Origin: Candidatus Gottesmanbacteria bacterium
GTDB taxonomy: Bacteria > Patescibacteriota > Microgenomatia > UBA10105 > UBA927
DNA length: 9,072 nt
Assembly: GCA_016199185.1 (NCBI GenBank)
Contig: JACQHE010000038.1
Coordinates: 1-9,072, forward strand
Direction: 5' to 3'
Below, piece after piece: positions 1 through 5,132 of the stretch. The notes under the pieces were generated by a model that was given only the letters and a program-made list of their open reading frames with translations, was not told the DNA's origin and did not search any database. Each line of letters begins with the position of its first letter. Within the stretch, counting starts at the first letter, position 1. The translations under genes and the position numbers were made by a program.

Positions 1-95
1 CGTATGTCTGTCGCAGCAAAAAGCATCGGCTGTCCGGCTTTCCCCGGTCTCACCAGAGAAATAGGCAGTGGCACGGAGACGGCAACGTCGTTCAT
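1..95 (-). CDS. Unrecognised protein, N-terminal 31 codons only
   Basis: This is the start of a gene running off the left edge of the window. Its ATG (95-93) overlaps the TGA of the isopentenyl phosphate kinase gene in an ATGA arrangement, and a GAGGA ribosome binding site lies 7 bases upstream of the ATG. The visible peptide begins MNDVAVSVPLPISLV and continues RPGKAGQPMLFAATDI. It has no obvious signal peptide and does not match a family I recognise. The overlap with IPK makes co-translation likely, so a role in the same isoprenoid pathway is plausible, but that is inference from position. That it is a real gene is fairly sure; its function is unknown. Confidence 0.55.
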   Translation of the reverse strand, partial: MNDVAVSVPLPISLVRPGKAGQPMLFAATDI

Positions 96-886
96 GCTTC
101 GATCCTCGTTCCTAAAACCCGCTCCCCGGCAATTGCTTTTGCTAAACTTCCATGTTCGATACCGTCAATGATCAAACCCGGAATGCCCTGCTTTGCCAAA
201 GCGAGTGTTTCTTCTACTTTATGGATCATGCCACCAGTCACATCAACTCCACCAGAAGCGCCAAGAACGTTTCGGACCTTCTCAAACGTCGAAGGGGTAA
301 TCAACGGTATGATTTTTCCATCCGCATCGTACACGCCATTGGTCTGACCGCAATGAATGATGCGCTCAATAGAGTACCCTTTGTTTTTGAGTATAACGGC
401 CAAATATCCCAAAATTTTCTCTGTTGAGTATATCGTACAACCTATGTTCGTATCTAAAATCTGATCACCGTACAAAACCGGTAACAGTCCCAGACGTAAA
501 AGCTCCTCAATGCTCTCTGTGCAAAACGACTGTAGTTCATGATTTCTGGCAATGATCGTGCTTAAGGGGCTTACGGATACTGCGTTAACTCCTTTTGTAA
601 GGAGCGCCTTAACCACTATGCGATTCAGTTGCGCTGCCACATCAGCTACTTCTGCTATTCCTCTATAGCTTTCTTCGTTAATGATACCTTTATGCGTCTG
701 ATACTTTTTTGCGGGTACATGACCGAAAGATCCTGCACCGTGGCCGATAATCAAGGTCTTTCCCAGAGTCGACGCCCGCTTGATTTCATCACAAATCACC
801 GCCAGAGCTTTCCTTTTCAAAGAAAACGGCTTGGTTTTATCAGTAATCAGCGAACCCCCAATTTTGATGAAAACGAGTGGTTTCAT
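92..886 (-). CDS. Isopentenyl phosphate kinase (IPK)
   Basis: Amino acid kinase-fold enzyme that uses ATP to phosphorylate isopentenyl phosphate to isopentenyl diphosphate, the last step of the alternative (archaeal-type) mevalonate route, in the cytoplasm. The 264 residues match the usual family length. Visible motifs: KIGGSLITDK at residues 8-17 (glycine-rich phosphate-binding loop with K8); GHGAGSFGH at 48-56, whose last His (H56) corresponds to the catalytic His that separates IPK from other amino acid kinases; and GGVDVTGGM near residue 213, followed by a Lys. The C-terminus ends with the family-typical GERVLGTRI. The ATG overlaps the stop of the Nudix-like gene by ATGA and has no Shine-Dalgarno of its own, so translation is probably coupled. 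A prenyl synthase lies in the same strand run. The family call is very likely. The substrate rests on the His motif and context; fosfomycin kinase-like relatives are the alternative. Confidence 0.9.
   Translation of the reverse strand: MKPLVFIKIGGSLITDKTKPFSLKRKALAVICDEIKRASTLGKTLIIGHGAGSFGHVPAKKYQTHKGIINEESYRGIAEVADVAAQLNRIVVKALLTKGVNAVSVSPLSTIIARNHELQSFCTESIEELLRLGLLPVLYGDQILDTNIGCTIYSTEKILGYLAVILKNKGYSIERIIHCGQTNGVYDADGKIIPLITPSTFEKVRNVLGASGGVDVTGGMIHKVEETLALAKQGIPGLIIDGIEHGSLAKAIAGERVLGTRIEA
103..107 (-). promoter_or_regulatory. Ribosome binding site of the left-edge partial gene
   Basis: On the minus strand this reads GAGGA, 7 bases before the ATG at 95. It lies inside the 3' end of the IPK gene and supports that ATG as a true start. 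Confidence 0.5.
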
Positions 887-1488
887 GTTGTTATAAATAA
901 ATCCGGAAGCGCTTGCCGTGCGGCATAGAACCCATCCGGATCAAACCCTGCAGGAAATACCCGTACTCTTGGTAAAATATCCCACATTGTAGTAACATCC
1001 TGATCAGCTAAGGTAGCAGTAATTAAATTTAACGCAGGAAATGTAGCCGGGCGCAGATCAGGATCATGCAACAAATTTACGGGATCCATAAAACCGATAC
1101 CTGTAACTTCGTTGCGTGATAAAAATACTTTCCTATCTCCGGAATAATACAAAACAACTACGTCTGCATGAACTTTTGACCCATTATGCGGAAATGGCGC
1201 GCCACCAACTAAACTTATTCTACCCGGAAAATACCAAAAATGTTCCAGGTCGTGTCTTTGTAGGCCCATTTCTTCTACTAAAGCACCCCGAACGTTTCCG
1301 GCAATAAATTCTCCTACTCTTCTTTTCTCTGTAACTAAATTTAGTCCGGAGCCTTTATCGGCAGGCTCTCGAACTACATAAACACCACTATCATTCATTA
1401 CTGCCACCACACAACCGACTCCGTCAATGCCCTCCTCACCTAATTCCTCTACGGAATGTATTGGTCTATACCGTATAAGCTCCGTCAT
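883..1488 (-). CDS. Nudix-like protein with degenerate Nudix box
   Basis: Predicted 201-residue cytoplasmic protein. A beta-rich N-terminal part (residues 25-40) leads into a segment aligning position by position with the Nudix box G-x5-E-x7-R-E-U-x-E-E-x-G-U: E54-x5-E60-x7-G68-A69-L70-V71-E72-E73-M74-G75-L76. The metal-binding EE-x-G half is intact, but the first Gly and the Arg-Glu pair are replaced by E54, G68 and A69. A hydrophobic strand DVVVLYY follows, as in Nudix folds. Nudix enzymes hydrolyse nucleoside diphosphate derivatives; type 1 IPP isomerase shares the fold, but its Cys motif (TNTCCSHP) is absent. Overlap with IPK on one side and a 2-base gap on the other point to a joint transcript. 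It could be an active variant hydrolase or a non-catalytic ligand binder; the substrate is unknown. Confidence 0.65.
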   Translation of the reverse strand: MTELIRYRPIHSVEELGEEGIDGVGCVVAVMNDSGVYVVREPADKGSGLNLVTEKRRVGEFIAGNVRGALVEEMGLQRHDLEHFWYFPGRISLVGGAPFPHNGSKVHADVVVLYYSGDRKVFLSRNEVTGIGFMDPVNLLHDPDLRPATFPALNLITATLADQDVTTMWDILPRVRVFPAGFDPDGFYAARQALPDLFITT

Positions 1489-1490
1489 AA

Positions 1491-2030
1491 CTATTCCTCC
1501 CGTGCGCGGCGTAGCATGGCCTTATACGCCGCGTGTTCGCGCTCCTTCCTTTTTTTCGGATTCAATGTGTCGTTGCGCAGCGCATCTCCGATAATACCCA
1601 CGACTCTATAGTCATCCATATTTCCGTCTAATGCATGCAATAATCCAAGAAGCTGCGCGCGTACGCAGTGCAGATCAATATCATGGACATCAATTTGTTT
1701 CATGTTCAAACTACCATTCGATCCATGCGGTTCAACCACCTCTAAACACCCGCCATCATCTCGTAACTCTTCAAGAAACACTCCTGCGGCAATCACCATT
1801 TGTGCATAATCAAGTAATGTAAGAGACGGAGATCGCTCGTAGAACGACCCGGTGCATCCATTTATTCCTCCAACCCGTGTCTGAACGCAAACAGCCTCTC
1901 CCTGATGAATTCTCCCTGCCTGCGATGTTCCAAGTTCATATGCTTGCATCAACGCCGGCAGCTCATCAAGACTTGCCCTTTCTGCTAGCGGAAGTTTACA
2001 AAGAGCAACCCGCTCACTCTCCACTGTCAT
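1491..2030 (-). CDS. Hypothetical protein, 179 residues, no family recognised
   Basis: I do not recognise this protein. It is predicted soluble: no signal peptide and no stretch hydrophobic enough for a membrane helix. The middle is rich in Gly and Cys (segments EAVCVQTRVGGINGC and DDGGCLEVV), with five Cys in all, and the C-terminus is a highly charged helix (KKRKEREHAAYKAMLRRAREE, from about residue 159). The segment LLDYAQMVIAAGVFLEEL looks like an amphipathic helix. The ATG at 2030 follows the TGA of the Yip1-like gene after 3 bases, without a clear Shine-Dalgarno, suggesting re-initiation; its own stop is 2 bases before the Nudix-like ATG. It is therefore an internal gene of a tightly packed transcript shared with IPK. 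Coding is likely because the frame is closed exactly by both neighbours. Confidence 0.65.
   Translation of the reverse strand: MTVESERVALCKLPLAERASLDELPALMQAYELGTSQAGRIHQGEAVCVQTRVGGINGCTGSFYERSPSLTLLDYAQMVIAAGVFLEELRDDGGCLEVVEPHGSNGSLNMKQIDVHDIDLHCVRAQLLGLLHALDGNMDDYRVVGIIGDALRNDTLNPKKRKEREHAAYKAMLRRAREE
1495..1500 (-). promoter_or_regulatory. Strong ribosome binding site of the Nudix-like gene
   Basis: On the minus strand this reads GGAGGA, 6 bases before the ATG at 1488, and sits in the last codons of the upstream gene. It is among the best Shine-Dalgarno sequences in the window and fixes the start. Confidence 0.75.
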
Positions 2031-2033
2031 ATG

Positions 2034-2591
2034 TCATACAAACGGCACTTTAAATATTCCAAGCCGATACATCCCCCAACTCCACGCTCCCATAATCGGA
2101 CCCACAACGCTGACAACAAGGAGAATGCGTGCCAGGTCGAGCTTGAGACCGAACCGCAGCGTAAGATAACCGAGGGTCAATTTCCAAAAAAACAGCGTCG
2201 CGCTCAATACTAAAAACAATACGCTGAATGCTATTCCTGCGGCACTGGTAGTCCGCGGCGGCGGAAGCACTATATAAAGAAGGGATGTCATCAAAAACCA
2301 ACACGAAGTGGGGATCAATGTATACCCCCATCCGAGTGTGATTCCTCTCAATGTTCCCTTTCCTCCGATACGCTCTCCCGCCACCCACACGGCCGCTACA
2401 ACGATAGCGTACGTGGCAAATGCCGCAATAACGAACCGAAAGGCCGAAACGGCAACCAAGGATGCAATAAAAACGAGTTCCCACGCGCTTCCGCGGTCTA
2501 TAATCCTCCGATACGTCTCGTACGGACGAACGACGAGACCAATGGCGGTACGGCAAAAAGAAACCCCTGCGATGAGAAGAGCATCAAGCAT
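2034..2591 (-). CDS. Yip1-like integral membrane protein
   Basis: Predicted polytopic membrane protein of 185 residues. Hydrophobic segments lie at about residues 37-68, 92-110, 117-145 and 153-175, with short basic loops. The N-terminal half carries RPYETYRRIIDRGS before the first helix pair, and GWGYTLIPTSCWFL occurs near residues 88-101. This layout (a Pro-rich amphipathic lead, then GWGYTLIP before the third helix) resembles bacterial Yip1-domain proteins, whose function is generally unknown. The ATG at 2591 is preceded by GGGGGAG 9 bases upstream, which overlaps a strong hairpin. The stop is 3 bases from the next start, so the gene belongs to the minus-strand operon. The membrane nature is sure; the family assignment is by pattern only. 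Confidence 0.65.
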   Translation of the reverse strand: MLDALLIAGVSFCRTAIGLVVRPYETYRRIIDRGSAWELVFIASLVAVSAFRFVIAAFATYAIVVAAVWVAGERIGGKGTLRGITLGWGYTLIPTSCWFLMTSLLYIVLPPPRTTSAAGIAFSVLFLVLSATLFFWKLTLGYLTLRFGLKLDLARILLVVSVVGPIMGAWSWGMYRLGIFKVPFV

Positions 2592-2602
2592 ATATGGTAA
2601 CT

Positions 2603-2640
2603 CCCCCTTCCCCCTCTTATGCTAAGAGGGGGTTTGGGGG
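2603..2640. repeat. GC-rich imperfect palindrome covering the RBS of the Yip1-like gene
   Basis: A perfect 10-bp inverted repeat, CCCCCTCTTA (2610-2619) and TAAGAGGGGG (2623-2632), has a 3-base loop. Outside it, CCCCC (2603-2607) can pair with GGGGG (2636-2640) across a TT/TTT internal loop. No T tract follows on either strand, so it is not a standard intrinsic terminator. On the minus-strand mRNA the outer G run is also the Shine-Dalgarno region (GGGGGAG, 2607-2601) of the gene starting at 2591. It may be a dispersed palindromic repeat, an RNA-stability element or a translational switch. Confidence 0.75.
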
Positions 2641-2681
2641 CGTTAGTTCGTTAAAGCAAGTGTTTAGTCGTGAAGTCCACC

Positions 2682-2912
2682 TTAAAACCCGCGCTGGAGG
2701 AGAGTGACGAGGAGGGTGATCGTTGAACCGATAAGCATATAGAGGGCAACCACAAGTGCCGCAGCCGTCAGCACAAAGAGCGGCCACGGCATGACCTTCA
2801 AGCGCCGGATGAATGCTTTGTAGACGGGCGTAAACGGACCCAACGTCTGCGGCGGAAGGTCTATCACCTCTTCCCACCGGGCAACGAACTTTTTATAGGT
2901 GACGTCTCTCAT
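2682..2912 (-). CDS. Small membrane protein, 76 residues, function unknown
   Basis: No family is recognised. The N-terminal ~40 residues are polar (MRDVTYKKFVARWEEVIDLP) and precede a basic stretch KAFIRRLK at about residues 33-40. A long hydrophobic run follows from about residue 43 to 72 (MPWPLFVLTAAALVVALYML onward), enough for one long or two short membrane helices, and the protein ends QRGF. The positive residues before the helix suggest a cytoplasmic N-terminus. The reading frame continues without stops through the adjacent palindromic repeat but has no ATG, GTG or TTG there, so the ATG at 2912 is the only sensible start; no Shine-Dalgarno is visible. It sits directly downstream of the ECF sigma gene. 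Membrane anti-sigma factors often occupy that place, but the usual HxxxCxxC zinc motif is absent, so that role is a guess. Confidence 0.55.
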   Translation of the reverse strand: MRDVTYKKFVARWEEVIDLPPQTLGPFTPVYKAFIRRLKVMPWPLFVLTAAALVVALYMLIGSTITLLVTLLQRGF

Positions 2913-2921
2913 GGTTTTGAC

Positions 2922-2996
2922 GTCATGCTGGAAGCCCGAAGGGCTGATAGCATCCCCATGGGATCCTATCGGTCGCTTCGCTCCCTCCAGGATGAC
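2922..2996. repeat. 75-bp palindromic (REP/MITE-like) intergenic element
   Basis: The ends are inverted repeats with one mismatch: GTCATGCTGGA (2922-2932) and TCCAGGATGAC (2986-2996). The left half folds as ATGCT..AGCCC-GAA-GGGCT..AGCAT (2925-2953). The right half is bounded by ATCCT (2962-2966) and AGGAT (2989-2993) around GGTCGCTTCGCTCC. The centre is CCCATGGG. The element fills almost the whole gap between the sigma factor stop (3000) and the start of the 76-residue protein (2912). From general familiarity, this style of element (GTCAT..CTGGA ends with GCGAAGCG-type loops) is dispersed in many uncultured bacterial genomes; copy number here is unknown. Confidence 0.75.
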
Positions 2997-2999
2997 ATG

Positions 3000-3539
3000 T
3001 TATATGGATAAAAACAGCTCCACAAACGCTTTCCTTGCCCGAAACAGCTGGGACTCGGCACTTTTGAAGCTGATCGCGAGTTTCTTGGCTATATCCGCCA
3101 CCGTAAAATCGTCTGTATATTTGAGGATGAGGACACTCCGGTGCGTCGGAAGGAGCCTACCCAAAACGTTACGGATTTTCTCCCGAAGCAGGCTCGCGTC
3201 AAGCTCCTCTTCTGGTCCCAAAAGCGGCGCAACGAGTGACTCCAGCTGCGGCACGGCGGAAAACACCACGTGGCGGATCTTTTTCCTCCTGTACCAGTCA
3301 ATCACCTTGTGATTTGCAATCGCGTAAAGAAAAGTCTTCAACTTGGATGCTCCGGAAAAGTCACGAATGGCCTCAAGAAACGCAAAAAGCGCATCCTGCA
3401 GCACTTCCTCGGCGTCATCAACATTATTGATTTTCCGACGAATGAACTGACGAAGCTTTGGGGCGTGGGTACGGTAGAACATCGAAAGTGCGTGTCGATC
3501 GCGGGTAAGTATTTTCTTAATAAGCTCGCTATCATTCAT
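3000..3539 (-). CDS. ECF-type RNA polymerase sigma-70 factor
   Basis: Two-domain sigma factor of 179 residues, normal for the extracytoplasmic function class. Region 2 spans about residues 18-87: core-binding helix with DDAEEVLQDALFAFLEAIRDF (41-61), then LKTFLYAIANHKVIDWYRRK (67-86), which contacts the -10 element. A charged linker (about 88-125) leads to region 4: LPTHRSVLILKY (130-141), then the helix-turn-helix FTVADIAKKLAISFKSAESQL (145-165) and FRARKAF, which binds the -35 element. There is no region 1.1 or 3. The ATG (3539-3537) overlaps the TGA of the prenyl synthase gene by ATGA without a Shine-Dalgarno, so translation is probably coupled. No zinc-finger anti-sigma gene is adjacent; the small membrane protein downstream is the only candidate partner. 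The family call is secure; the regulon is unknown. Confidence 0.93.
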   Translation of the reverse strand: MNDSELIKKILTRDRHALSMFYRTHAPKLRQFIRRKINNVDDAEEVLQDALFAFLEAIRDFSGASKLKTFLYAIANHKVIDWYRRKKIRHVVFSAVPQLESLVAPLLGPEEELDASLLREKIRNVLGRLLPTHRSVLILKYTDDFTVADIAKKLAISFKSAESQLFRARKAFVELFLSI

Positions 3540-4396
3540 GATTGGCGCGTGAGGACAAAGCGGGCAAACTCGGTGAGCAGTATTGTAGCAGATTTTGGGA
3601 TGACAAGCTTTTTTGCCTTCTTTTGAAACTCTTCCTCACTGATTGCGCCATCTAAAAAATCATCCCGCAGCTGATACGCTTCCCCCACCACCAGGCCGTA
3701 TGGAACAAACGATGCAATCATTTTCTCATCTGCTCCTGCGATTGCAGCCCCAATCTGGAGTGGCCGGATGACGCTGTACCAGGCAGTTTTATAGCGATTG
3801 ATGGTAGCCCGATCCGCGCTTGGCAACCCGGCAGCAGCCAAAACGTCTAAGCTTTGTCCCAGAATCACCTCTTGCTTCATGCGTTGGTATATGTCTTCAC
3901 TCTTGTCTCTTGACTCTTGACTCTTGACTTTTTCCATAAGCTCATCCGCCCAAACCAGCGCAAGGTCACCGGCGAGGATGGCCATGCTTGTCCCGAAATG
4001 CTGCGCCTTTCGGGGGTTAATGCGTTGATGCGTTGATGCGTGAATGCGGAAGAACTCATGCACCGTTGGGCCGCCACGGCGAACCGAATCTTGGTCAATA
4101 ATGTCATCATGGATAAGGGCAAACGATTGAAAAAGCTCGATCGCCATCATTGTCTGCAGCAACTCTTGACTCGTCTTGCTCTTGACTCTTGACTCTCTTG
4201 CTGTCTCATGCCCGAGCCACACCAAAAACGCCCGCGTCCGCTTGCCCCCGCGCATGGTGAAATCTGTCACCTGGTCGACGAGTAACGTGCAATGGCGGCT
4301 TATCTTTTTGGCTTCTCGCTTTTTCTTAGTAAAAAAAAACTCGAGCCCCTCCCCTACTTCTTTTTTTACGAACGTGAAGCCGTCCTGGAAAACCAT
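3536..4396 (-). CDS. Polyprenyl (isoprenyl diphosphate) synthase
   Basis: Trans-prenyl transferase condensing isopentenyl diphosphate with an allylic diphosphate. Numbered from the ATG at 4396 (286 residues): GGKRTR at 50-55 binds the IPP diphosphate; the first Asp-rich motif HDDIID is at 96-101, followed by RRGGPTVH; AILAGD is at 139-144; the conserved KT is at 203-204; the second Asp-rich motif QLRDDFLDG is at 242-250. The usual GKxxGxDxxxGKxTLP segment after the second motif is absent and the protein goes straight to a C-terminal helix. Extra loops at about 66-78, 116-126 and 157-166 are encoded by tandem repeats. Upstream in-frame ATGs at 4432 and 4423 exist but would overlap the divergent gene; a TATACT box 6 bases before 4396 favours this start. 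The family is certain; product chain length cannot be told. Confidence 0.88.
   Translation of the reverse strand: MVFQDGFTFVKKEVGEGLEFFFTKKKREAKKISRHCTLLVDQVTDFTMRGGKRTRAFLVWLGHETARESRVKSKTSQELLQTMMAIELFQSFALIHDDIIDQDSVRRGGPTVHEFFRIHASTHQRINPRKAQHFGTSMAILAGDLALVWADELMEKVKSQESRDKSEDIYQRMKQEVILGQSLDVLAAAGLPSADRATINRYKTAWYSVIRPLQIGAAIAGADEKMIASFVPYGLVVGEAYQLRDDFLDGAISEEEFQKKAKKLVIPKSATILLTEFARFVLTRQS
3901..3928 (-). repeat. Heptamer tandem repeat in prenyl synthase gene (tract 1)
   Basis: Four head-to-tail 7-bp units reading TCTTGAC on the plus strand (GTCAAGA on the coding strand); the first unit has one mismatch (TCTTGTC). It encodes about residues 157-166, VKSQESRDKS. Seven is not a multiple of three, so gain or loss of one unit would shift the frame. 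Confidence 0.9.
4021..4048 (-). repeat. Octamer tandem repeat in prenyl synthase gene
   Basis: Three 8-bp units, TGCGTTGA, TGCGTTGA and TGCGTGAA, followed by a partial TGCG. They encode the loop around residues 116-126 (HASTHQRI) between the first Asp-rich motif region and AILAGD, where family members normally have few residues. Confidence 0.85.
4164..4200 (-). repeat. Heptamer repeat cluster in prenyl synthase gene (tract 2)
   Basis: The same TCTTGAC unit recurs perfectly at 4164-4170, 4180-4186 and 4187-4193, with degenerate copies at 4174-4179 and after 4194. It encodes about residues 66-78 (ARESRVKSKTSQE), an extra loop before the helix that carries the first Asp-rich motif. Confidence 0.85.
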
Positions 4397-4402
4397 GGAT
4401 GA

Positions 4403-4410
4403 AGTATAGT
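4403..4410. promoter_or_regulatory. Overlapping divergent -10 boxes (TATACT minus, TATAGT plus)
   Basis: AGTATA at 4403-4408 reads TATACT on the minus strand and TATAGT lies at 4405-4410 on the plus strand. The minus box ends 6 bases before the prenyl synthase ATG at 4396; the plus box ends 11 bases before the pilin ATG at 4422. No good -35 hexamer is visible on either side. If used, both mRNAs would begin at or within a few bases of their start codons. Confidence 0.35.
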
Positions 4411-4421
4411 ACACTTGACGC

Positions 4422-4730
4422 ATGGAACGCATCTTTGCTATTGAACTTCAAGACACATCAGAAACATTCAAGTCTTTTCCCACCTTCGGCGCACTCGTCA
4501 GTGTGATTGTACGAAACGCGTTCGTTTTGGCCGGCGTCATCAGCTTCCTTCTCTTGGTATTCGGCGGATTTAGCGTTATAATGGGAGCAGGCGCGGGCGA
4601 CACCAAACAACTGGAGAAAGGAAAACAAACCATCACCGGCGCCATCGCAGGCCTTATCATCGTCGTCACCAGTTATTGGATCGTACAGATTGTGGGCAAA
4701 CTAACCGGAGTTGCCCTTCTGGGACCATAA
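4422..4730 (+). CDS. T4SS pilin-like protein, paralog 1 (two membrane helices)
   Basis: Small membrane protein of 102 residues in a TrbC/VirB2-like, CPR-type T4SS pilin family. An N-terminal polar stretch (MERIFAIELQDTSETFK) precedes helix 1 (about 33-54, ending FGGFSVIMG), a short polar loop GAGDTKQLEKGKQTI (57-71), then helix 2 (about 73-95, GAIAGLIIVVTSYWIVQIVG). VirB2-type pilins have this two-helix hairpin and assemble a secretion pilus; function here is inferred by family shape. A TGA in frame at 4416-4418 rules out a longer start. It is first in a run of six paralogs and has no Shine-Dalgarno, which fits a near-leaderless message from the TATAGT box. It is the most divergent in its loop (GAGAGD for SxGDK). 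The paralogy is well supported; pilin versus minor accessory subunit cannot be told. Confidence 0.75.
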   Translation: MERIFAIELQDTSETFKSFPTFGALVSVIVRNAFVLAGVISFLLLVFGGFSVIMGAGAGDTKQLEKGKQTITGAIAGLIIVVTSYWIVQIVGKLTGVALLGP

Positions 4731-4733
4731 TGT

Positions 4734-5129
4734 ATGCAACAAACACAAAGGCTTCTTTCGGACGCGTCGGAAATCGTCGGATCCGTCACTAATCCGCTCC
4801 GTAACTCCTATGGCGATGTCGCAAAACAAGGCGGAGGCATCATTTTGTTTTTCACCAACATCCTCCGGCTCGTGTTCGTCGGCGCAGGCATCTATGCGCT
4901 GATTAACCTCATCATCGCCGGCTTCCAGTACATGACCGCGGGAGGCGATACAAAGGCGCTCACCGCCGCCTGGGCCAGAATCTGGCAAACGCTTTTGGGG
5001 CTTATCATTATCGTCGGGTCGTTTGCTCTGGCGGCGCTCTTTGGCTATCTCATTTTCGGTGACGCAGGTTTTATACTCAATCCGGTTATTTACGGTCCGG
5101 CTGTCTGCAGGGGCCCGTACTGCAATTAA
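4734..5129 (+). CDS. T4SS pilin-like protein, paralog 2, with C-terminal Cys pair
   Basis: Second paralog, 131 residues. A longer polar N-terminus (MQQTQRLLSDASEIVGS) lacks the short M-x-x-[IVT]-[FL]-A motif of its siblings. Helix 1 is at about 37-76, the loop carries QYMTAGGDTKALTAAWARI, and helix 2 contains LLGLIIIVGSFALAALFGYL. Unlike the others, it has a C-terminal extension ending AVCRGPYCN with two Cys four residues apart, which could form a disulphide if exported. A TAA in frame at 4728-4730, the stop of paralog 1, fixes the start 3 bases later; no Shine-Dalgarno is visible, so translation is probably by re-initiation. It may be a specialised subunit (tip or adaptor) rather than the main pilin, which is speculation from the extra tail. 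Confidence 0.72.
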   Translation: MQQTQRLLSDASEIVGSVTNPLRNSYGDVAKQGGGIILFFTNILRLVFVGAGIYALINLIIAGFQYMTAGGDTKALTAAWARIWQTLLGLIIIVGSFALAALFGYLIFGDAGFILNPVIYGPAVCRGPYCN

Positions 5130-5132
5130 TAT

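Noticed and set aside
883..1488. Calling the Nudix-like protein a type 1 isopentenyl diphosphate isomerase.
   Set aside because: The isomerase Cys motif (TNTCCSHP) and its C-terminal Glu motif are not visible; the fold and neighbourhood alone are not enough.
2050..2556. Long minus-strand alternative frame of 168 codons inside the Yip1-like gene.
   Set aside because: Its translation is Arg- and Cys-rich with no domain pattern, while the overlapping frame gives clear membrane helices.
3901..3928. The TCTTGAC tandem units considered as a CRISPR-like array or regulatory iterons.
   Set aside because: The units are contiguous, have no spacers, and lie in the coding frame of the prenyl synthase.
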